From: Planctomycetota bacterium
GTDB lineage: Bacteria > Planctomycetota > Planctomycetia > Pirellulales > Thermoguttaceae
Direction of reading: 5' to 3'
Length of the DNA stretch: 5,715 bases
Assembly: GCA_021784975.1 (NCBI GenBank)
Contig: JAJYGU010000015.1
Location: 1 to 5,715, forward strand
In this document: in pieces, positions 1 through 4,005 of the stretch
Position numbering within the stretch: position 1 is the first letter of the stretch
Layout of the letters: each line of letters opens with the position of its first letter
Notes under the pieces: generated by a model
Told to the model about the DNA's origin: nothing
Databases searched by the model: none
Seen by the model: the letters and a program-made list of their open reading frames with translations, nothing else
Made by a program: the position numbers and the translations under genes

Positions 1-809
1 GTGCGGATGTCGTCCATCAACATCACGCCCGACCAGGTGATGCCGGCTTCAAACAGCCCGGTGGCGATCAACGGACAGTTGCTGCTGCGGCGGCGGTTGA
101 AGGCGGCCACTTCTTCCACAGTCATCCGGTCGCGGTTGCGCCAGGCCGGCGGGTCGTCGGGCAGCAGCATCCGCCGTTGGCCCCAGTAGAACATGTCGAT
201 GGCGATGACCACGTAGCCGCGTTTGGCCAATTCGTCGCCGATGCTGCGTCCCGAATAGCAGATCCGCTTGAACTCGGTCAGGGCCGGATGTTCATGCTCG
301 GTGGCGATCACCTTCTCCTTGCCCCAGGCGAAAAACGCCCCGTGATCGTGCAAAACGACGATCGCCGGGTGCCGCTTGGGCGGGCCTTTGGGCAAGAGCA
401 GATACGCCGGAACCCGGATGTCGGGGGTCGTGTTGAAGTACAGCTTTTCACGGACGTAGCTACCGCGATCGACCCGCTCGACCACCTCTGCCCGCGGATC
501 GCACTTCGGCGGGTTGTATTGCAGCAGGCATAAGACCTTGGGCCGGGCCTCGCGTTTCCATGCCTCGATGTCGTGGAACCGCTTATTCAGAAAGGAAAGC
601 GAGAACGTCGAGTGGTCCGCCGTCGCCCGGACCAACGGATACAGGTTGCCGACCTGGGCCTTGGGGATCGGGGCTGCTTGGGCCGCATCGGTGGCCTGGC
701 CGGCGGCCGACGCCTTCACGGTTGATGCGCCCAGGCCGACCGCCGGCGCGCAAGCAGTCAATGCAACGATTGTGAGGAACACGCAGAAACGTACCGCAGC
801 ACGGTCCAT
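1..809 (-). CDS. Secreted alpha/beta hydrolase (acetylxylan esterase / dienelactone hydrolase-like), 3' end outside window
   Basis: The frame is open from ATG at 809 to the left edge, giving 269 complete codons. Residues 1-20 form a signal peptide with a hydrophobic stretch VFLTIVALTA. It ends in LTAC, a possible lipobox with Cys20 as lipid anchor, and an Ala/Gln-rich linker follows to about residue 50. The body fits the large bacterial alpha/beta-hydrolase group annotated as acetylxylan esterase or dienelactone hydrolase. A strand PAIVVLHDHGAFFAWGKEKV (148-167) carries the oxyanion-region HDHG, and ELAKRGYVVIAIDMFYWGQR (193-212) is the next typical strand and turn. The visible end, TWSGVMLMDDIR, is the helix that normally precedes the nucleophile elbow, so the catalytic Ser, Asp and His would lie beyond the edge. 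The start is supported by GAAAGGA seven bases upstream. It probably cleaves ester bonds in the periplasm or at a membrane surface; the substrate is unknown. Family assignment is fairly sure, exact reaction is not. Confidence 0.85.
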   Translation of the reverse strand, partial: MDRAAVRFCVFLTIVALTACAPAVGLGASTVKASAAGQATDAAQAAPIPKAQVGNLYPLVRATADHSTFSLSFLNKRFHDIEAWKREARPKVLCLLQYNPPKCDPRAEVVERVDRGSYVREKLYFNTTPDIRVPAYLLLPKGPPKRHPAIVVLHDHGAFFAWGKEKVIATEHEHPALTEFKRICYSGRSIGDELAKRGYVVIAIDMFYWGQRRMLLPDDPPAWRNRDRMTVEEVAAFNRRRSSNCPLIATGLFEAGITWSGVMLMDDIR

Positions 810-943
810 GGTTGGGTCCTTTCACGAATGCACTTGGCGGGATGCAATAGCCTGGCTCCCATCGTGACAATATGATCACGGGCAATATACTCGTAGATCG
901 AAGCGAGATGCCCGATCGCTGTAGGCGTCCAACGCACTCTCAT
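758..943 (-). pseudogene. Truncated ParE/RelE-family toxin remnant
   Basis: The first 24 residues, MRVRWTPTAIGHLASIYEYI and then ARDH, are a clear ParE-type toxin N-terminus: the first beta strand (VRWTPTA) followed by helix 1 (LASIYEYIARD). Family members are normally about 90-105 residues and continue with a second helix and a beta sheet carrying the basic residues. Here family-like sequence stops near base 872. The frame then runs on through unrelated residues (IVTMGARLLHPAKCIRERT) and ends at 758, inside the start of the downstream hydrolase in another frame. Its start overlaps the stop of the upstream antitoxin in an ATGA (940-943), the usual translational coupling in such operons. The remnant lacks most of the toxin fold and should be inactive. 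The cause is most likely a deletion joining the toxin to the hydrolase upstream region. Confidence 0.75.
817..823 (-). promoter_or_regulatory. Ribosome binding site of the alpha/beta hydrolase
   Basis: GAAAGGA on the minus strand lies seven bases before the ATG at 809. It decides the start codon of the hydrolase and places the gene immediately after the truncated ParE remnant. Confidence 0.6.
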
Positions 944-1137
944 TCCGGCAGCCCGAAATGGCGCCGGACTTCGGCAAGGTCGACCAATTGCCCCTCGGCG
1001 GCGTCCCGGCGACCGGCGTCGATCGCTTGACGGACATAGACGCGATACATCAGGTCGTCCCAGGTAGCATCGTCTGGCAGGCTATCCACCAACAGCCTCG
1101 CTGCGGACTTGACATCTCTATTCTGCGTGCTTGGCAT
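940..1137 (-). CDS. Small antitoxin, partner of the ParE remnant
   Basis: A 65-residue acidic/basic protein. Its core, LPDDATWDDLMYRVYVRQAI (19-38), with the C-terminal GQLVDLAEVRRHFGLPE, matches the small antitoxin-like proteins that commonly precede ParE toxins in Planctomycetes, Cyanobacteria and other environmental bacteria. These usually read as LPDDAT-x-DD-x-MY-x-(L/I/V)YVR, an acidic helix, then EV-(R/K)-(R/K). Length and ends look normal, so the gene appears intact. A modest AGGTG lies just upstream of the ATG. The stop overlaps the start of the toxin by four bases, which supports a two-gene antitoxin-toxin operon. With its toxin broken, it may be a leftover or may neutralise a related toxin encoded elsewhere; that is inference. 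The family name is not certain, but the role as antitoxin is well supported by context. Confidence 0.75.
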   Translation of the reverse strand: MPSTQNRDVKSAARLLVDSLPDDATWDDLMYRVYVRQAIDAGRRDAAEGQLVDLAEVRRHFGLPE

Positions 1138-1197
1138 GGCACCTATCTGGTGAGCTGTTCGAAGCCAGATGCTGACCTACGATCTCCCCGACGGCGA

Positions 1198-1401
1198 TCA
1201 ACGACTCTCCGACCCGAAATGGGTAGCCTTCGCCGGTCCGCTGGACTGGTTGCTCCGACTTCTCGGTCGCACAAACTCTCGATCGGATCGACGTTCGTCC
1301 CGCTGCAGTTGGGCGACCAACCCGGCCAGCGTACCTCCCGGCTCGGCTAGAAATCTCTCTCGCGTCTCGCGCAACTCGTCAAGAAACGGATTCTTCGTCA
1401 T
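1198..1401 (-). CDS. Small antitoxin-like protein (67 aa) without an adjacent toxin
   Basis: Starting at the ATG at 1401, the product begins MTKNPFLDELRETRERFLAE and continues PGGTLAGLVAQLQRDERRSD. This matches a recurrent family of small proteins (NP-x-L-(D/E)EL-x-x-(T/V)R-x-x-(L/F)LAE-x-GG) that I associate with toxin-antitoxin pairs and that are frequently encoded next to PIN or RelE toxins. A GGTGAG eight to nine bases before the ATG supports starting here, not at 1557. The last 20 residues are Ser/Arg-rich and I do not recognise them, so the C-terminus may be variable or disturbed. No cognate toxin follows: the next minus-strand gene is the antitoxin starting at 1137. The reading frame is continuous with the truncated PIN gene upstream, so a 119-residue chimera could be made. 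The antitoxin role is inferred from family resemblance only. Confidence 0.55.
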   Translation of the reverse strand: MTKNPFLDELRETRERFLAEPGGTLAGLVAQLQRDERRSDREFVRPRSRSNQSSGPAKATHFGSESR

Positions 1402-1557
1402 TGTACTCACCAACTGAGAGGTAACGAGGTCAAATTTCGGCCGCTCAATCCACCACCAGTCACGCGCCTGAGTTTGCAGCATGGCGACGTTGGCGTCAGA
1501 GCTCGGACGAGCCGCCGCGTGACTGACAATCGACGTCTCGATGTAAACCGTGGCCAT
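1402..1557 (-). pseudogene. N-terminal fragment of a PIN-domain (VapC-like) toxin
   Basis: Residues 1-50 begin MATVYIETSIVSHAAARPS and include DWWWIERPKFDLVTSQLV. This is the N-terminus of the PIN-like ribonuclease group that starts with YIETS-(I/V)-(V/P)S. The first acidic metal ligand is the Glu of YIET (Glu7). Members are normally about 150-170 residues, and the three further acidic residues that complete the Mg-binding site are missing. Family sequence ends after SQLV at about base 1408. Two codons later comes the start of the small antitoxin-like protein, with no stop between. The fragment cannot form a complete PIN nuclease. I see no matching antitoxin directly upstream: the 119 bases between 1558 and 1676 hold no recognisable gene. 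The breakpoint suggests a deletion between two toxin-antitoxin cassettes that replaced the PIN C-terminus. Confidence 0.7.
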
Positions 1558-1676
1558 CGCGTCGTCACGCCCTTCGCCCCTACACTCGCCCAGCAGCGAG
1601 ACACTCTCTTATCACGTCCCACCGGTCGCGATTAGCGTCGCGGTTCGGAATCTTCCTGAATTCAATTTGTCGCCGT

Positions 1677-1922
1677 CTATCTGTCGAGATCTTCGATGCG
1701 AACCCCCTTGCCCTCCCGCAGGCTTTGGCGAGCACGTTTGATTCGCCGCAAAAACCGGGGATCATGTTCAAGCCGATAGTCGAACCAATCGTCCTCCGAG
1801 GCGAAGCCGACCAGCACGCCAGCCGGCTTGCCGTGCCGGGTAATCACGATTTCTTCCCGTTCCGCCAACCGGAGGTATTTCGACAGGTCGTCTTTGACCT
1901 CAGACAGTGCCACTTGTTTCAT
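1677..1922 (-). CDS. Phd/YefM-family antitoxin
   Basis: An 81-residue protein, MKQVALSEVKDDLSKYLRLA and then EREEIVITRHGKPAGVLVGF. It is a textbook Phd/YefM fold: the N-terminal AL(S)E(V)-(K/R)-x-x-L strand-helix, then the (I)VITRHGKPAGVLV hairpin used for dimerisation and operator binding. The C-terminal tail (DDWFDYRLEHDPRFLRRIKR onward) is the toxin-binding part. The ATG at 1922 is chosen over the upstream frame start at 1973 because family members begin with M-(K)-x-V-x-(L/I)SE. A GGTGA also lies nine bases before it, while the extra 17 residues read out of the toxin gene. It overlaps the end of the RelE gene by 23 bases, giving tight coupling. It should bind RelE and repress the shared promoter, as known for the family. 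Confidence 0.9.
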   Translation of the reverse strand: MKQVALSEVKDDLSKYLRLAEREEIVITRHGKPAGVLVGFASEDDWFDYRLEHDPRFLRRIKRARQSLREGKGVRIEDLDR

Positions 1923-2214
1923 CGCTGTCACCGTAGCGTTCGAGCCATTCGAGGGCTTGTGATTTGGGGACAATTGCCAAGATTTCGACCGTTTGTTCGC
2001 TCACGTCATAGAATACCCGGATGTCGTCCCCGATCCGTAAGCGGTATTGGGGTCGAGACAGCCCGCGCAATCGCTTGATCCGGCTCCGACTAGTTTTCGT
2101 CGGTTCATGCCGCAAATGCCGCTCGATGCAGTCACGCGCCATAGCGCAGACGTTCGCCGCCAAGTTGTCAAAGTCTTCAACGGCTTCGGGGGCGAAAAGG
2201 ATTTCGTACCGCAT
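1900..2214 (-). CDS. RelE/ParE-superfamily toxin (probable mRNA interferase)
   Basis: A 104-residue protein, MRYEILFAPEAVEDFDNLAA onward, with the RelE layout: beta-1 (YEILFAPEA), two helices (VEDFDNLAANVCAMARDCIE), a basic segment EPTKTSRSRIKRLRG (37-51), and a C-terminal beta sheet QYRLRIGDDIRVFYDV (56-71) followed by TVEILAIVPKSQALEWL. Arg58, Arg60 and Arg66 with Tyr69 lie where RelE-type ribosome-dependent RNases carry catalytic basic and aromatic residues. An in-frame ATG three codons earlier (2223) would give 107 residues. I prefer 2214 because a promoter -10 box ends one base before 2223, and homologous proteins start with M-(K/R)-(Y/F)-x-(I/V). The toxin is first in the operon, ahead of its Phd partner; toxin-first order is less common for relBE-type pairs. 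The gene looks intact and is the only complete toxin in the cluster. Confidence 0.88.
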   Translation of the reverse strand: MRYEILFAPEAVEDFDNLAANVCAMARDCIERHLRHEPTKTSRSRIKRLRGLSRPQYRLRIGDDIRVFYDVSEQTVEILAIVPKSQALEWLERYGDSDETSGTV

Positions 2215-2223
2215 TCTGGCCAT

Positions 2224-2252
2224 ATTCTAGCCAGATTCGCCGCGCGGATCAA
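2224..2252 (-). promoter_or_regulatory. Sigma-70-like promoter of the RelE-Phd operon
   Basis: On the minus strand TTGATC (2252-2247) is followed after exactly 17 bases by TAGAAT (2229-2224). These match the sigma-70 consensus at 4/6 and 5/6. The -10 box abuts the ATG at 2223, so transcription would start around 2217. That excludes the longer RelE start and leaves the ATG at 2214 with a leader of only a few bases. The operon may therefore be transcribed as a nearly leaderless mRNA. Supported by spacing and position only. Confidence 0.5.
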
Positions 2253-2280
2253 CCCCGGCGCCAGGGATGGGCCGCGATGC

Positions 2281-2309
2281 TTGACACTTCTCATCGGCCT
2301 ACTTAGACT
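2281..2309 (+). promoter_or_regulatory. Candidate sigma-70 promoter of the ceramidase-like operon
   Basis: A perfect TTGACA (2281-2286) is followed after 17 bases by TAGACT (2304-2309), a 4/6 match to the -10 consensus. It points toward the plus-strand operon whose first start codon is at 2609. The -10 box lies inside the small palindrome CTTAGACTAAG (2302-2312), which could be an operator. Alternatively it is chance, since planctomycete promoters are not well characterised. Confidence 0.4.
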
Positions 2310-2397
2310 AAGGGGCGCCTTCCAGAGACTGCCCGGCTTTCTTGGCGAAGAGCGGGATCCTGTGCCTAGCTGCCAAAGGGTATCGTCCGTGTGGACC

Positions 2398-2443
2398 GCG
2401 GGCCTCTGGCCCGCCGGCGTTACCCTGCGGGCGAGACGCCCGC
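2398..2443. repeat. Tandem GC hairpins, REP-like interspersed repeat
   Basis: Two perfect 7-bp stems with three-base loops lie 12 bases apart. The first is GCGGGCC-TCT-GGCCCGC at 2398-2414, the second GCGGGCG-AGA-CGCCCGC at 2427-2443. The stems share the GCGGGC core. On one strand the unit reads as Gly-Arg-Asp-Ala-Arg-Ala-Pro (2428-2448), a spurious peptide often seen in conceptual translations of planctomycete genomes, which suggests a genome-wide dispersed element. It lies in the leader of the plus-strand operon and could fold in mRNA or attenuate transcription. Dispersal cannot be shown from one copy. Confidence 0.55.
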
Positions 2444-2596
2444 GCCCCAAGCACAGACGTCCGCGCTCCACCGCGGAACCGACGATATACCCATCGCTCC
2501 CTGACCGGCCGACATGTCGGAAAAGTATCAGGAGTTGTGGAAAAGCGTGTGGCAGCGGGGGGCCGCATGATCTCTAATAAGTGGACTGCCGGCATT

Positions 2597-2601
2597 AGGA
2601 G
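2597..2601 (+). promoter_or_regulatory. Ribosome binding site fixing the start of the ceramidase-like gene
   Basis: AGGAG lies seven bases before the ATG at 2609. The in-frame ATGs at 2342 and 2567 have no comparable site, and starting at 2609 puts a clean signal peptide at the N-terminus. Confidence 0.75.
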
Positions 2602-2608
2602 TTCGTGC

Positions 2609-3967
2609 ATGCGGAGTTCATTGCTGCCCACCGCATCGTGGGCCATCCTTGTTTGCATCTTCACCGCCACGCTAGCCTTGGCGGAGCCGTTGCGTGTGGC
2701 CACCTTCTGCTCGAACATCACGCCGCCGTTGGGCCAGCCGATGATCTCCTGCGACCGGCTGGGCATGGTGGAACAGCCGCTGTTGGCGAAAGGAATCGTG
2801 TTGCAAGCCGGCGGGAAGCGGTACGTGCTATGCGCCTTGGATTGGTGTGAGTTGAACAACGGCTCGCACGAGGCGTATCGCAATAAGATCGCGGCGGCGG
2901 CCGGCACGACCGCGGCCCACGTTGCCCTGCAAACCGTTCATCAGCATACCGCCCCGGTGGTCGATAGGGAGGCCCAGAAAATCCTGGCAGCCGCCGGCGC
3001 TGGTGAGCTGCAACTCGACCCGAAGGCGTTCGAGGTGATCGGCGATCGCCTGGCCGAAGCGGTGCAGGAGTCGCTGGGGCGGCTGGAGCCCTTCGACCAC
3101 ATCGGCACCGGGCAGGCCAAGGTCGACCGGGTGGCGGCCACGCGGCGGCCGGTCGACGCCAGCGGCAAGATCCGCGTACGCTACAGTGCGTGCAAGGACG
3201 CTGCGATCCGGGCACTGCCCGAAGGGAAGATCGACCCCTACCTGAAAACGATTACGCTGGCGCGGGGAGAGAAGCCGCTGGTGCGGTTGCACTATTACGC
3301 CACCCACCCGCAATCGTTTTACGGAGACGGCCGGGCCTCAAGCGACGTGGCCGGCGACGCCCGCGAGGCCCTCCAGTGCAAAGAAGGCGTCTTCCAGATC
3401 TATTTCGACGGCTGCGGCGGCGACATCACCATGGGCAAGTACAACGACGGCTCGCGGGCCTGTCGGGTGGCCCTGGCCCGGCGACTCCTGGCGGGCATGG
3501 AGGCGGCGGTCGCCGCAACCACCTTCACCCCAGCCCGCGAAATCCACTGGCGAACCTATCCGCTCCGCCTGCCGCGCCGCAGTGACGCCGGCTTCGGCCT
3601 GGAGGAGTGTTTGGCTCTGGCCAAGAACTCCAGAGCGGGTCCGGTGCAACGGGTGGATTCCGGGGCCATGCGGGTGGTGTTTCATCGGCGCAACGGGCAG
3701 CCGATCGAGTTGAGCGCCTTGGAGATCGGCAATGTCGATATTCTGCACTTGCCGGGCGAGCCGATGATCGAGTTCCAGTTGTTTGCCCAGCGGCTGAAGC
3801 CGGCGGCGTTTGTGGCGGTGGCCGGCTACGGCGACTGTGGACCAGGTTATATCTGCCCGGCCAAGGCCTTTCGTGAAGGGGGCTACGAGCCGACCGCCTC
3901 GAACGTCAAGCCCGAATCCGAAGGGCTGTTGAAACAAGCCCTCATTGCCTTGCTGAACGGACAGTAG
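2609..3967 (+). CDS. Secreted neutral/alkaline ceramidase-like hydrolase
   Basis: The 452-residue product starts with a Sec signal peptide, MRSSLLPTASWAILVCIFTA then TLALA, with cleavage expected after Ala25. The rest resembles the N-terminal catalytic domain of neutral/alkaline ceramidases, zinc amidases that cut the N-acyl bond of ceramide. Candidate active-site elements by motif order: TVHQHTAP (109-116) with two His; YYATHPQS (229-236) with His233; SSDVAGDARE (244-253) carrying a candidate nucleophile Ser; FDGCGGDITMG (266-276); PGEPMIEFQ (382-390) with Glu384; and GYGDCGPGYICP (406-417) with Tyr414. His, His, Glu and Tyr are the zinc ligands known in the Pseudomonas enzyme. Classical ceramidases are about 650-750 residues with a C-terminal Ig-like domain; that domain is absent here, as in many planctomycete paralogues. 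The substrate may therefore not be ceramide. The DegT gene follows after 38 bases, implying an operon. Confidence 0.82.
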   Translation: MRSSLLPTASWAILVCIFTATLALAEPLRVATFCSNITPPLGQPMISCDRLGMVEQPLLAKGIVLQAGGKRYVLCALDWCELNNGSHEAYRNKIAAAAGTTAAHVALQTVHQHTAPVVDREAQKILAAAGAGELQLDPKAFEVIGDRLAEAVQESLGRLEPFDHIGTGQAKVDRVAATRRPVDASGKIRVRYSACKDAAIRALPEGKIDPYLKTITLARGEKPLVRLHYYATHPQSFYGDGRASSDVAGDAREALQCKEGVFQIYFDGCGGDITMGKYNDGSRACRVALARRLLAGMEAAVAATTFTPAREIHWRTYPLRLPRRSDAGFGLEECLALAKNSRAGPVQRVDSGAMRVVFHRRNGQPIELSALEIGNVDILHLPGEPMIEFQLFAQRLKPAAFVAVAGYGDCGPGYICPAKAFREGGYEPTASNVKPESEGLLKQALIALLNGQ

Positions 3968-3993
3968 AAATCCAACCCCTTGCCACCAATAAC

Positions 3994-3998
3994 GAGGA
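3994..3998 (+). promoter_or_regulatory. Ribosome binding site of the DegT-family aminotransferase
   Basis: GAGGA ends seven bases before the ATG at 4006, within the 38-base gap after the ceramidase-like gene. No terminator or promoter is visible in the gap, which supports co-transcription. Confidence 0.6.
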
Positions 3999-4005
3999 CC
4001 TTCCC

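Larger units (their letters stand above)
2224..2608. other. Divergent intergenic region between the toxin-antitoxin operon and the ceramidase-like operon
   Basis: These 385 bases contain no convincing gene. They hold the minus-strand RelE promoter at the left end, a plus-strand promoter candidate (2281-2309), a pair of GC hairpins (2398-2443), and a good Shine-Dalgarno at the right end. Open frames crossing it, on either strand, translate the GC palindromes into Arg/Ala/Pro-rich sequence and have no ribosome binding site. The 5' leader of the plus-strand operon would be about 290 bases if the candidate promoter is correct. Confidence 0.6.

Noticed and set aside
61..310. Repeated 10-mer gtggcgatca at 61 and 301
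   Set aside because: Both copies are in-frame coding sequence for the same short peptide (VIAT/LIAT) in the hydrolase; codon-use coincidence and not a repeat element.
177..867. Plus-strand open frames over the left-edge gene
   Set aside because: They lie opposite the alpha/beta hydrolase, whose signal peptide, RBS and conserved HDHG strand identify the minus strand as coding.
1923..1973. Upstream start for the Phd antitoxin (98 residues)
   Set aside because: The extra residues come from the RelE coding region in another frame, and the family begins at the Met at 1922, which has a GGTGA site.
2398..2443. CRISPR-like array in the GC repeat region
   Set aside because: Only two short palindromic units 12 bases apart, no spacers of uniform length and no cas genes.
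2001..2471. 156-residue minus-strand open frame over RelE and the divergent region
   Set aside because: It overlaps the RelE gene in another frame and translates the GC repeat; no RBS or domain.
2342..2608. N-terminal extension of the ceramidase-like frame by 89 residues
   Set aside because: It reads through the GC hairpin repeat, has no ribosome binding site at 2342, and would bury the signal peptide. The AGGAG before 2609 settles the start.
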